NCBI RefSeq assembly: GCF_001858025.1 | Contig: NZ_LZQD01000003.1 | Location: 309,692-373,691 of the forward strand | Length of the DNA stretch: 64,000 nt | Origin: Trichormus sp. NMC-1 | GTDB lineage: Bacteria > Cyanobacteriota > Cyanobacteriia > Cyanobacteriales > Nostocaceae | Direction: 5' to 3' | Shown: in pieces, positions 27,673-37,180 of the stretch | How positions within the stretch are numbered: position 1 is the first letter of the stretch | How the letters are laid out: every line of letters begins with the position of its first letter | The notes under the pieces: generated by a model | What the model was told of the DNA's origin: nothing | The model's input: only the letters and a program-made list of their open reading frames with translations | Databases searched by the model: none | Made by a program: the position numbers and the translations under genes

Positions 27673-29517
27673 GTGTCAGACTCCCTACCTTTGCGCGATC
27701 ATTACCTTGCATTAATTGATGAAATTGTTGAAACCACTCTCAAGGGTAAGATTAGCTCTGTAGAGCAGGTATATCAAATGTTACTCAAAGGTATCACGAA
27801 CGGTACAGGGGAAGTGTTTGAGTTAGCTTTGAGCGATCGCTTGAATACCATTCAAGCACAAGTAGACAACGAACCAGACGAACTCAAAAAATCTAAGGCC
27901 ACGCGCAGTTTAAGAGCCATTAAAACTATTCAAACACAATGGCAACGCTGGCAAGAACAAAATAAAGCCACAGAAGTGATAATTTTGGCAGTCCGTGAAA
28001 TTACTATTGCCAGCAATGATGAGCGTTTAGGCGTATTCTTGCGTTTGATTGACCCTAATCAAAAACATACCTTAAATTTATCCCAATTACAGCAGTTAGC
28101 CAAATCCTTACAGCAATTTGGTGCAGCTAATTCCGATTTAGCGGAAATATCCACAGGCATTACTCGTGGTGTCGCTTCTTGGCAGCGAATTCAAGAAAAC
28201 CTACTGAGTTGGATGTATGAACAAAAAGGTTCTCTAGGATTTGGTGGTGTACCGGGAGAACGTGGCCCTTGGGCAAGTTGGGCAAAGTTAGTCAAAAGCG
28301 AATTTCCAGAAGCATTTTTCCGCACCTTAGCACTTGAGCAATCTGCAATAGAATTTACTCAAAAGCAACAGCAAATCACCCTGAGCAATTGGGTAGAACT
28401 AGCAATAGTTTTACAGTTCCTACAAAGAGGGTTAATTACCTGGTTTGATCAACAAGCTTATGATATCCAAGCTGGCCCCAAATTATCCATATCTACATTT
28501 TTGACCTTTGCCGTAATTTGGAGTCAATTAGCGATCGCTTTTCAAACCCAAGCAGTAGCATACAGCAATGGCGCTTCACAAATAATGCTCCAAATTCTGA
28601 GAACCTTTGCCCAGCGTCCTTATTTCCCCCTCTACGGTGGGATTTTTGCTTCCTTTTCTGGTAGTTCTTTGCGAGATGCTCTCGATTATTTAGATGAACC
28701 CTTGCGTACTGTAGAAGGAACACAGGAAAAAGCCCGAATTTTGACTCTTTTAGGTTATTCTCAACGAGCTTTAGGCAAATATCCCCGCTCAATTAATTTT
28801 CATCAGCAAGCTTTGGAAATAGCCAGAAATGCCAAAGATCGTCCTTGTGAAATTGCCAATCTCAACCACCTCAGTCGTACCTATGTCCAAGAAAAAAATT
28901 ATCCAGAAGCAATTAACTATAGTCAAAGAGCCTTAATCTTAAGTAGGCAAGCAGGTGACAAAACTGGAGAAGCCAACGCGCTGGTAAATTTAGGTTACAG
29001 CGAAGTTATGCAAGCACAGCAGCTGGAAAACATCGAACCAGAAGTATATGAATCCGCAATTAATTATCTAGAACAAGGTTTAAAGTTAGCAGAAAAATTA
29101 GGTGATATTCAAAGTCAAGCTTTATGTTTTAGCAGTTTAGGAATTGCCTATTTAGTAATAGAACAATACGAAGCTGCTATCAAATATTTAGAAGCTGGTT
29201 TTAAAACAGCACAAGTTTCCGGTGATTTGTATCTCCAAGGGCGGAATTTAGCTTATTTAGCAGAAGCTTATTATCATCTTAAAAATTCTGAAAAAGCCAT
29301 TTATACTGGTAGTTTGGGAATGTATCTACTAGAGCAAATTTCTTCCCACGAGTGGCGACAAGCAGCAGGTTTATTAACAATTTTAAAAGGACAAATTGGG
29401 GCTGAGAAATTCCAAATTCTCTTACAACAAAATCGCCCGAAGATGATTACTGTGATTGGTGTAGATGGCTATGATTATATTCCCAAATTGTTAGAAAAAT
29501 ACAAAGAAAATATGTAA
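27673..29517 (+). CDS. TPR-repeat protein, conserved in cyanobacteria
   Basis: 614 residues starting at GTG 27673. The N-terminal half (1 to about 335) is helical and conserved-looking but unassigned, with WASWAKLVKSEFPEAFFRTL as a notable block. The C-terminal half has about six TPR units (from about 355: GYSQRALGKYPRSINFHQQA; then YPEAINYSQRA and YEAAIKYLEAG). Likely a protein-interaction scaffold; partner unknown. Its stop codon directly abuts the TATAGCA element. Confidence 0.75.
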   Translation: MSDSLPLRDHYLALIDEIVETTLKGKISSVEQVYQMLLKGITNGTGEVFELALSDRLNTIQAQVDNEPDELKKSKATRSLRAIKTIQTQWQRWQEQNKATEVIILAVREITIASNDERLGVFLRLIDPNQKHTLNLSQLQQLAKSLQQFGAANSDLAEISTGITRGVASWQRIQENLLSWMYEQKGSLGFGGVPGERGPWASWAKLVKSEFPEAFFRTLALEQSAIEFTQKQQQITLSNWVELAIVLQFLQRGLITWFDQQAYDIQAGPKLSISTFLTFAVIWSQLAIAFQTQAVAYSNGASQIMLQILRTFAQRPYFPLYGGIFASFSGSSLRDALDYLDEPLRTVEGTQEKARILTLLGYSQRALGKYPRSINFHQQALEIARNAKDRPCEIANLNHLSRTYVQEKNYPEAINYSQRALILSRQAGDKTGEANALVNLGYSEVMQAQQLENIEPEVYESAINYLEQGLKLAEKLGDIQSQALCFSSLGIAYLVIEQYEAAIKYLEAGFKTAQVSGDLYLQGRNLAYLAEAYYHLKNSEKAIYTGSLGMYLLEQISSHEWRQAAGLLTILKGQIGAEKFQILLQQNRPKMITVIGVDGYDYIPKLLEKYKENM

Positions 29518-29622
29518 TATAGCAGGTGACAGGGAACAGGTGACAGGTGACAGTGCTAGAAGCCTTTTAGTGTCTAAGTTTTAGGATTAGTTGATGTCCT
29601 AACCGCCTTGTCCGTTGCTATA
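29518..29622 (+). mobile_element. MITE-like element, TATAGCA family, copy B (105 bp)
   Basis: Identical to 24218-24322 over all 105 bases. It begins at the base after the TAA of the TPR gene and could supply that gene's 3' end. Identity suggests recent movement or gene conversion. Confidence 0.8.
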
Positions 29623-29934
29623 CCATGAAGATGCACCTAATTATTTGGGAACATAGCCAATTATCTTGAGAAAACCTCTGCGTACCTTTGCGTTAAAAAA
29701 AGATAGTATTTGGCGCAACTATGGCTACACCACGCAAGCTATCATATAGAATTGGTCATTTCTACAACCTGAGTCTTCCAATTAAAAATTTATGTGACAC
29801 AAACTCTTAACTTGATCGTATTCTGCCATAGAATACCCAAAAAATCGTGTATCTAATTTTTTATAGATACCACATTTTTGGACTGTTTTACACATTGTCT
29901 AATGTATAATTTATTCGAGCATTACAAAAAAAAT

Positions 29935-31770
29935 ATGCATATTCTCAAAATCCTTTCCTGTGCCTTGCTAACTATTGCCTTTCCCAGTGTATGTTATGCA
30001 TCTGACGAAGCACCCATAGTTTCTGATATCAAAACTATGCCAAAGGAAGTTGCAGAAAAACCTAGTGTTGTGATTTTACCTGTTAGTAATCAAGCCAAAG
30101 ATTTACAGCCGGAGGTTCCCTTAGTATTTTCTCCGGAAACAGTCGCACAGACAGAGCAAGAACAGCCATTACCTACTCCCAATCCTACCAAAGATGTACA
30201 GAGAGTAGCTCCCCTTTCTCCATTGCAAGAACAGCCCACCAAATTGCATAACTTGGAAACAGCCAACCAGCTGAAAAAGGGTGCAGTTCAAGGAGAAGCG
30301 GGTTTTCTGCAAGTTCTACCAACCGATGATTCTGTGTCGGGGACAGGTTTGCAAACCTATCAAGTTGATATCGACTGGGGAGTGACAGATAACTTCCAAA
30401 TAGGTTTTACAGGTGATATTTTTGATGATTATGCAAAATGCGAAACTAAAGGCAATTGCGGTGATTTGACAACCGTAAGTTATGGAACAAAGTTAAAATA
30501 TCGATTAATCACCTCAGAACGTTTGGCTGTAGGTGTGATGGCTACGGCTCAGTTATTGAACTTATCTGCGAGTTCAGATCTTTTTGAGAATCCCTCACCC
30601 AATGGTTCGAGGGGAAAGTTTTCTATTACCAGACCAGTGGGCGCTTTGCAGTTTCCCGCTAGTTATAACGTATCTCGAAATCTGCAACTGCATCTGACTC
30701 CGGGAGTGGTTTTCTTCCCGGAAACAATTAGGGGAGCGAATTTTTTTGGAACGTTTTTCAACATTGGGACAGGATTTAGCTGGCAAACTTCAGAAAGACT
30801 GAATTTGTTTGGCAATATTCAAGCGCCTTTTGGTTCTGGAGGCAATACTTTTAATTCCAAAGACCGCTCTATCTCTCGGCAGTTACTGTGGACTCTAGGT
30901 GTAGATTATGCTGTTAATCCCAGACTGGGGGCAGAGGTTTATGCTACTAACAGTTATGGGACAACACCGACGACTGGCTTGCTGGCTTTTCTTCCTGATG
31001 GTGATGAATTCCAGGTGGGGATTCGCTTCAAGCACGTGATTGATTTCGGACAAGGATACGCAGCTAATTTTGACAATCGTCCCCAAACACCGCTTTCCTA
31101 TCGAGATCAGACGCTTCTATTTGATGGTTTCACACTTGCCAGCGCTAACACTTTACCAACTGGGAAGTTTCAAGTTAGAGGCGGTCTTGGTACTCATGGT
31201 AGTGCCAGTTTTGCCCTGGCCTATGGCTTGACAAATGATGCACAGTTAGAACTTATGGTTGATCAATTTGGGGCAAGCGATCGCATTTCTGCTCAAGATG
31301 TATCTGGTTCGGGTGTCAAAATTGGCGGTGCGATGAAACTGCGGTTTTTGAATCAAGCACAAGGCGATTCCCTATCTCTGGGTTTTAAACTTGCAGGCAT
31401 CAGTGAGACAACTTTCAAAGGTCAATCTTTAACCGGCAGTTTGTATACAGAGTTGCCCATTAGTTATCAACTCAGTCCCCAAACTTCCATATCCATTAAT
31501 CCCAAAGGTGGATTTTTTGGGAAAGTTTCCCGCATTGGTGTGGGTTTTGGGATTAACCAGGCTCTTTCCGATAAACTGCAATTGATTGGAGAATATACAC
31601 CTATCTTGAGTGAAGGAAGAGATGTTTGGAGTACTGGCTTACGCTTTTTACCAAAAGCAGGATTGGCATTTGACGTTTTTGCCAGTAACGCCATTGGACA
31701 AGGTGGTTTGGGAACGGTGACAGCCGAACCAGATACTAATTTTGGTGTCAGCATCAATTGGGGAATTTGA
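29935..31770 (+). CDS. Outer-membrane beta-barrel-type protein with a proline-rich N-terminal linker
   Basis: About 611 residues from ATG 29935. The signal peptide is MHILKILSCALLTIAFPSVC. A Gln/Pro/Lys-rich linker of about 90 residues follows, then two glycine- and aromatic-rich regions that look like amphipathic beta strands (for example LQTYQVDIDWGVTDNFQIGF). The end FGVSINWGI resembles a barrel closing strand. The family is not recognised. The upstream ATG at 29878 would hide the signal peptide. Bases 29623-29934 show no other gene. Confidence 0.65.
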   Translation: MHILKILSCALLTIAFPSVCYASDEAPIVSDIKTMPKEVAEKPSVVILPVSNQAKDLQPEVPLVFSPETVAQTEQEQPLPTPNPTKDVQRVAPLSPLQEQPTKLHNLETANQLKKGAVQGEAGFLQVLPTDDSVSGTGLQTYQVDIDWGVTDNFQIGFTGDIFDDYAKCETKGNCGDLTTVSYGTKLKYRLITSERLAVGVMATAQLLNLSASSDLFENPSPNGSRGKFSITRPVGALQFPASYNVSRNLQLHLTPGVVFFPETIRGANFFGTFFNIGTGFSWQTSERLNLFGNIQAPFGSGGNTFNSKDRSISRQLLWTLGVDYAVNPRLGAEVYATNSYGTTPTTGLLAFLPDGDEFQVGIRFKHVIDFGQGYAANFDNRPQTPLSYRDQTLLFDGFTLASANTLPTGKFQVRGGLGTHGSASFALAYGLTNDAQLELMVDQFGASDRISAQDVSGSGVKIGGAMKLRFLNQAQGDSLSLGFKLAGISETTFKGQSLTGSLYTELPISYQLSPQTSISINPKGGFFGKVSRIGVGFGINQALSDKLQLIGEYTPILSEGRDVWSTGLRFLPKAGLAFDVFASNAIGQGGLGTVTAEPDTNFGVSINWGI

Positions 31771-31785
31771 TGTCCCATCCTTTCT

Positions 31786-31873
31786 AGGGCAGGGAGCAGG
31801 GAGCAGGGAGCAGGGGGCAGGGGGAGAACTCAGCACTCAGCACTCAGCACTCAGCACTCAGCACTCAGCACTT
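31786..31873. repeat. Tandem short repeats: GGGAGCA and CTCAGCA heptamers
   Basis: Runs of GGGAGCA (31790-31820) followed by at least six CTCAGCA units (31829-31872). The CTCAGCA run reaches the stop of the succinyl-CoA-ligase-like gene. This is the STRR class common in Nostocales. Confidence 0.8.
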
Positions 31874-32755
31874 TGCTATAATTAGCTTTTTCAGCAATTC
31901 AGGAATCTGAGCCGGACTTTCAGCAACTGGAACTTGCGCCGCTTGAAAAGCTGCTAATTTACTCTTGGTTGTTCCAAAATTAGTATCGCGTCTAATCACA
32001 GTTGCTGCCGTTCCCATCTGTCGCCAATTCTTGGTTGGTGGTGCGTGTATACCTGCAATGTAAGCAATGACTGGTTTATCAATAGCTTCAGTTATATACT
32101 GCGCTGCGGCTTCTTCACTTCTACCTCCTGGTTGACCGACTAAAACGATCGCTTCTGTGGTTTCATCTTCATCCAGAATTTGCAGCCATTGGAGGAAGGA
32201 TGAACCAACTATTGCATCACTACCAATGCTGACACTAATCGATTGACCTAAACCTGCTTTGGTTAATTCCCAAGCCACTTCATAGGTAAGAGTACTGCTG
32301 CGACTCACAATCCCCACTCGTCCAGGGATATAAAATTCACTAGGTTGAGTACCTAAGAGAATTTTCCCAGGGACGATAATTCCCGGACTGTTGGGGCCTA
32401 CCACTAAGATTTCACGAGTCTCAGTTTTGCGGAGTAGTTTCACCATATCTAAAGGTGGAACACCAGCGGAGATAATAATGATCTGCCCAATATTAGAAGC
32501 GATCGCTTCTAATGCGGCATCTAGCACTTGGTAAGGGTGTACACAAATGATCGTGGTGTCAATTGCCCCGAATTTGGCTGTCACCTCCTCTACTAAGTCA
32601 AATACTGGGAGATCGTACATTTGCTGTCCCCCACATCCAGGATTGACACCAGCTACCAAATTAGTTCCATATGCTTTCATTTGAGAAATATGAGTTGCTG
32701 ATATAAATTCAGAGAACCCTTGGATTACAACTTTGCTGTCTGGCGTTAAGTTCAT
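31865..32755 (-). CDS. sucD: Succinyl-CoA ligase alpha-subunit-like protein (degenerate active site)
   Basis: 296 residues aligning end to end with SucD. The CoA-binding and ligase regions are clear (GIVSRSSTLTYEVAW, TEAIVLVGQPGG). Compared with E. coli SucD from memory, the catalytic His of RMGHAGAI reads QMGTAATV (His to Thr), the supporting Glu of GEIGG reads GQPGG, and the Cys of GPNCPG reads GPNSPG. Canonical phosphohistidine catalysis is therefore doubtful. It lies downstream of the beta-like gene, separated by a 170-base repeat-filled spacer. Confidence 0.8.
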   Translation of the reverse strand: MNLTPDSKVVIQGFSEFISATHISQMKAYGTNLVAGVNPGCGGQQMYDLPVFDLVEEVTAKFGAIDTTIICVHPYQVLDAALEAIASNIGQIIIISAGVPPLDMVKLLRKTETREILVVGPNSPGIIVPGKILLGTQPSEFYIPGRVGIVSRSSTLTYEVAWELTKAGLGQSISVSIGSDAIVGSSFLQWLQILDEDETTEAIVLVGQPGGRSEEAAAQYITEAIDKPVIAYIAGIHAPPTKNWRQMGTAATVIRRDTNFGTTKSKLAAFQAAQVPVAESPAQIPELLKKLIIAKC

Positions 32756-32763
32756 AAAATTCG

Positions 32764-32898
32764 GTCATTAGTCATTGGTCATTAGTCATTTGTCATTGGT
32801 CATTAGTCATCGCGTCATCCCCTCTCCGCGTCACCGCGTCACCCCCTCTCCGCGTCGGCCTTAATTATCAGTCTTTAACCGAACACGATATCATTGGT
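32764..32898. repeat. STRR block plus half of a MITE-like element
   Basis: Heptamers of the GTCATTA/GTCATTG type (32764-32805) are followed by CGCGTCACC-type repeats and a copy of the right half of the 27041 element (about 32859-32895). It separates the two ligase-like genes. Confidence 0.75.
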
Positions 32899-32924
32899 CA
32901 TTGGTGATCACAAACGAAAGCGTA

Positions 32925-34148
32925 CTATTTTCTATAAGCAGGTAACTTGGCTAAACGGACTGCTTCCGACACAGCTGCATCTAAATTTTCTACTAATATG
33001 AGAGTTTCACTTTGGGTTTTCAGTGCGGCTAAATCTGTTCTGGCGCTATTGAAATCACTACCAGCAAGACGAATAACTAAGCGTGGTAAGTGTAACAACT
33101 TACTTTTACTTATATTGGAGTTTAACACCTGAGATTTGAGTTCCTTGGGGTCTAGTTGTAGGTAGTTGGCAATGACTTCTGGCATTTGGCACAATTGAGG
33201 AATAGTACCCAGAAAGTTAATCAGAATCACTTGAATAGTTTTGTCAGCAGCTAAAATTTTCAGCCCTGTTTCCAAGCGATCGCAAAAGGTCGTTGGTGAG
33301 GTATCAGTTAAAAAAGAATGTCGTAAATTTAAAGAAATACCAGGTTTACCACCAGCATTAGCGACTGCATCTAAGGTTGTCAAGACTGAACCAGTACCAT
33401 TGCCTAAGATACCGATTTTACCGTGCATTTCTAAGCTATCCCAGTCACCCAAAATACCGTTATTTTTATTTCTACTATTACGACTCAACATCTTGGCCGC
33501 CATTTGGGCTATTTCTGGATGACGGTTAATTGCCCGCTCGTTGACTCGGACTTTACCATTGAGCGCCATCACTTGTCCAGATGCGCTGACTGCTAGAGGA
33601 TTTATCTCTACCAAGTCTAGGTCTTTCTGCACAAATAACTGGTACATTTTTTCCACAATGTCACTTATTGACTGCATTAGTGATCCCTGCAAGCCCATTT
33701 TTAACCCCAATCTTCGGGCATAAAATGGCGAGAATTCTTGTTCTACAACCACATATTGCATTTTCTCCCCTGGGGATTCCCAATCTATATCCGGTTCTTT
33801 GCAACCTAAAAGTACTGGACGACAGAGGGCCGTATCTAAAATAACGGCAAGATAAAATTCATCTTTGGCATCATATTTTGATTCGGCCAGTAGAACTTCC
33901 GGCAATTCTCCCCAAATTGGTAAATTAAAGATATTTTGGGCAGCTGCGATCGCATCAATGGTGGTTTCCACAATCCTGACTCCACCAGCTTTGACCCTTT
34001 CATCTGCGTGTACTTGCGATTTTAGTACAATCGGATAACGAATTTTTAAGCGTTTTAAATCTGTAGGATGGTCAATTCGTTGGGATGGTAATACGGGAAT
34101 GCCCATCTTTCCAAACCATTCTTTAACTTGGTATTCCAATAAATCCAT
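32925..34148 (-). CDS. sucC: Succinyl-CoA ligase beta-subunit-like protein (divergent)
   Basis: 407 residues. The N-terminal ATP-grasp part resembles SucC (MDLLEYQVKEWFGKMGIPVL; VLKSQVHADERVKAGGV; DLVEINPLAV). In the C-terminal half the motifs facing the phosphohistidine are altered: the usual DVGGGA reads NLRHSF, and NIFGGIVRCD reads NFLGTIPQLC. ATG 34148 is chosen over GTG 34154, because AAGG lies nine bases upstream of the ATG but too close to the GTG. Probably co-transcribed with the alpha-like gene. Confidence 0.8.
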   Translation of the reverse strand: MDLLEYQVKEWFGKMGIPVLPSQRIDHPTDLKRLKIRYPIVLKSQVHADERVKAGGVRIVETTIDAIAAAQNIFNLPIWGELPEVLLAESKYDAKDEFYLAVILDTALCRPVLLGCKEPDIDWESPGEKMQYVVVEQEFSPFYARRLGLKMGLQGSLMQSISDIVEKMYQLFVQKDLDLVEINPLAVSASGQVMALNGKVRVNERAINRHPEIAQMAAKMLSRNSRNKNNGILGDWDSLEMHGKIGILGNGTGSVLTTLDAVANAGGKPGISLNLRHSFLTDTSPTTFCDRLETGLKILAADKTIQVILINFLGTIPQLCQMPEVIANYLQLDPKELKSQVLNSNISKSKLLHLPRLVIRLAGSDFNSARTDLAALKTQSETLILVENLDAAVSEAVRLAKLPAYRK

Positions 34149-34808
34149 TGACACACACCTTATATTAACAATTCCAAAGCAGGTATCTAATGCTGTCTTA
34201 TAGGTTGTACAGCACTTGGATTACATAAACACGCTTTGGTTGACTAGAAAAACTTATTTAGCACCAATCAATTTTATCGAATTCGGCAAAAGTGGTAAAT
34301 TCATTTCTGGAAGCAACGACCTCTGCTATTTGGTTGATTAGACCTAATCTATCTCCTTCTGTCAACTTGCTTCGCTCTAAAATTACGGGAATATTCTTGT
34401 ATATTTTTGCTTAGATAACTTATACTCGCATTTGGATTGTCTAATTTCTCATCTAGCAGTATAAAAAATTAAAAGGATAAATAATCACTGCTCTGTTGCT
34501 TTCTGGTGACAGATTGAAACTTTGTGTTAAAAATTTGTTCTAGGAGACGTGAAACTAGGGATACTGAAACTATGCATCTGTATGTAACAAACGCAAGTAC
34601 TTTATCTCATCTGGTCAAAAATAATATGGGAGTCCGGCTTATTACTGATAGCTGGCGTGACCGAAGAAAGGCAGAGGGGAGGAGGCAGAAGGTAAAAAAA
34701 GAATTATTCCTCTGCCATCAGGGATACAAGCCCCTCAATTCATTTATGAAAAAAAGTCATGCTATATAACAACCATAAAACTATATAGAAAATTAACAGT
34801 AACACTCT
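34149..34808. other. Long intergenic region with no recognised feature
   Basis: AT-rich spacer of about 660 bases between divergent genes. A short open frame (34524-34769) has no family resemblance and a purine-rich, repeat-like tail, so it is not called. No operator or RNA is recognised. Confidence 0.4.
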
Positions 34809-36935
34809 ATGAAAATCGCATTCCCACAAGAAGATATACAGCTTTTAGCAGGTATTTTGCAGGAACAATTACTGCTGGAAGTTCCATCTGGCAAGGTTTT
34901 CCATGTTAAATGCGCTGTGCAGAATGACGAATTGATGGTTTTGACCCAACATCCTCCTGGTGTGACAGTTGATACGGAAAAAATATTTGTGGTACTTGAA
35001 GATGCCTTCCAGTGGCAATCCCAATACCACGGTCAAAGGGTAAAATTTTATGTCAGAGTTTCTGGAGAGAAGCTACCCTATGCCAAACAATCCCTAATGG
35101 TGAAGGCTAAGGAGATACAGTTAGATGAGGAGATGAAGAGAACACAAGAAAGCGATGCTGCCAAGCCGATTGCTGAAGATAATTTCCTAATTGTTCCACC
35201 CCCTTATCTTCCCGACGCTTCATCCTCGGCAACGGACGACTACATTTCCGAAACTCCATTTTCCTCAATCACGGACGACTATATTTCCGAAACTCCATTT
35301 TCCTCAATCACGGACGAATACATTTCTGAGAATGAGAATCCGTTTTCCTCAATCACGGACGACTACATTTCTGAGAATGAGAATCCGTTTTCCTTAATCA
35401 CGGACGACAACACTTCCGAAACTTCATTTTCTTCAATCACGAGCGACCACATTTCCGAAACTTCATTTTCCTCAATCACGGACAAGCACATTTCGGAAAC
35501 TGCTTTTTCCTCTACGGACGACCATATTTCCGATACTTCCTTTTCCTCAATCTCGGACGACTATATCTCCGAGAATCGATTTTCCGAAACTCCCATTATT
35601 GATGAGAGAGAGAATGATTTGGAGGAGGAAGATAAGTTTGACCCCTTTGCAGGTGGGCAAAATTTATCAAAGGGCAAAAAGTTATCACTTCCACCTTTAC
35701 CTATCCTTTTAGGTGCTTTATTGGGGGTGACTGTCATCTTCGGTGGTGGTGCTTTCTTTCTAACTCGCTCTTGTGTAATTGGTGGATGTCAAGAATTGCA
35801 AAGTGCCGAACAAACTCAAAGCGAGTCTCAGCAACTAATGCGCCGAGCTAAGTCAGAAAAAGAATTGTTAGCAGTGCAACAACAGCTAGAAACTACAGTC
35901 TCTAGTCTCAAAGTAATTCCTCAATGGTCTCCTCGCTACCAGCAAGCTCAGGAACTGACTTTAAGTGTTTCAGGGCTGTCAGAAAAAATTCGCTTGGTGA
36001 TAAAAGCTTTACAGACAGGAGCTTTGGCAGAGCAAAAAACTCAAACTCCTGCCAATGGACTCGAAGAATTACGCACTCGACAAAGTTTATGGCGGCAAGC
36101 GATCGCTCCACTAGAGTCTATCAAATCTAGTCACGAACTCTATGGGCTGGTGCAGGGAATTTTGCCCAATTATAAACGCAATTTACAAACTTTAAATCAG
36201 CAGTTGCTCAAGGAAGAAACATGGCTGAAAAAACTAGCCACAACGAAAGTTTTAGCCGATGCCAATATCAAGCGCGAAGCTACTGCCAAATCCGGGAATG
36301 ACTGGCAAAAGGTGAAATCCGATTGGCAGACGGTTGTCAATACTTTAAAAAGTATTCCCCAAGGTAGTACAGGATACCAAGAAGCACAAAACTTGCTCAC
36401 AGATTATCAACCAAAATTCAGGTTTGCAAGCGATCGCGCTAAAAAAGAAAGTGATGCCTCTACAATCTACCAACGAGCTTTAAACATAGCTAATCAAGCT
36501 AAAGTTCAAGGACAAAAAAATCAATGGCAGGAAGCCGTAGCATCTTGGCAGCAAGCTTTGGATATGGCTAACAAGATTCCCCAAGATAGCTTTTACTACA
36601 ATCAAGCCCAATCTCTGATTCCACCCTATTCGACTGCCCTGGGACAGGCAAAAGAAAAATTCCAACTCTATGGTAATTTGACAAAAACTCGCGCTGATCT
36701 GAACACCACTTGTGTTAATGGGATACGGTTTTGCGTTTTTAACATCGAAAACCAAGGCATTATCGTCCGTTTAACCCCGGAATATGACAAACAACTAGAA
36801 AGTGACAACCCTAATATCCAAAGTCACTTCCAAGCCTTGCGAGATGCCCTAGGAGTAATTGGTGAAAATGCCCAATTACCCCTATTCATCTACAATTCCC
36901 AAGGACAAGAAAGGTATATGAAGATGCCGCAATAG
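34809..36935 (+). CDS. Membrane protein with a nine-fold SSITDDYISE repeat region
   Basis: 708 residues. A conserved N-terminal domain (1-100) is followed by a low-complexity region (about 137-260) of nine units, each about 13-15 residues, of the type SSITDDYISETPF. One membrane helix (LPILLGALLGVTVIFGGGAF) comes next. The last 370 residues are helical with TPR-like spacing (WQEAVASWQQALDMANKIPQ). Topology suggests an acidic cytoplasmic front and an external tail. The family is not recognised. Its final 95 bases and the following 63 are copied exactly at 39481-39638. Confidence 0.75.
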   Translation: MKIAFPQEDIQLLAGILQEQLLLEVPSGKVFHVKCAVQNDELMVLTQHPPGVTVDTEKIFVVLEDAFQWQSQYHGQRVKFYVRVSGEKLPYAKQSLMVKAKEIQLDEEMKRTQESDAAKPIAEDNFLIVPPPYLPDASSSATDDYISETPFSSITDDYISETPFSSITDEYISENENPFSSITDDYISENENPFSLITDDNTSETSFSSITSDHISETSFSSITDKHISETAFSSTDDHISDTSFSSISDDYISENRFSETPIIDERENDLEEEDKFDPFAGGQNLSKGKKLSLPPLPILLGALLGVTVIFGGGAFFLTRSCVIGGCQELQSAEQTQSESQQLMRRAKSEKELLAVQQQLETTVSSLKVIPQWSPRYQQAQELTLSVSGLSEKIRLVIKALQTGALAEQKTQTPANGLEELRTRQSLWRQAIAPLESIKSSHELYGLVQGILPNYKRNLQTLNQQLLKEETWLKKLATTKVLADANIKREATAKSGNDWQKVKSDWQTVVNTLKSIPQGSTGYQEAQNLLTDYQPKFRFASDRAKKESDASTIYQRALNIANQAKVQGQKNQWQEAVASWQQALDMANKIPQDSFYYNQAQSLIPPYSTALGQAKEKFQLYGNLTKTRADLNTTCVNGIRFCVFNIENQGIIVRLTPEYDKQLESDNPNIQSHFQALRDALGVIGENAQLPLFIYNSQGQERYMKMPQ
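35215..35600 (+). repeat. Intragenic tandem repeats of 36-45 bp
   Basis: Nine units beginning TCCTCAATCACGGACGACTA in various forms. Unit length changes in multiples of three, which keeps the frame. Two units contain an extra NEN insertion. Confidence 0.85.
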
Positions 36936-36998
36936 GGGGCAGGGGGCAGGGACAAGAGGACACGGAGACACGGGGACACAGGGACACTCTTACACCCC
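36841..36998 (+). repeat. 158-bp exact repeat, source copy
   Basis: Spans the last 95 coding bases of the 708-residue protein and 63 bases after it, including CACGGAGACACGGGGACACA repeats. Identical to 39481-39638. Confidence 0.9.
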
Positions 36999-37089
36999 AT
37001 GTCTAAAGTCAGGGGATTCCAGCAAGGAATGTCTTTTTTCTTCTCCAAGACTCAAGTCGGGGGCTGGAAACCATTTGCGTCGAACGTCG

Positions 37090-37180
37090 GACACAGGCGA
37101 CTCTCCGCGTCGCCGCGTCTCCCACTCTCCGCGTCCTCTTCTTCCCCATCTCCCCATCTCCCCATCTCCCCATCCTCTAT
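37090..37180. repeat. STRR block before aroE
   Basis: CTCTCCGCGTCGCCGCGTCT followed by at least four CCCCATCT heptamer-like units, ending at the aroE stop region. Confidence 0.7.

Noticed and set aside
31786-31873. Regularly repeated short units that might suggest a CRISPR array
   Set aside because: Units are 7 bases in direct tandem, with no unique spacers and no cas genes nearby. They are STRRs.
34524-34769. Open frame of 81 codons with an ATG-like start region
   Set aside because: No family resemblance, no ribosome site, and a purine-rich repeat-like tail (RRKAEGRRQKVKKE). Treated as chance.
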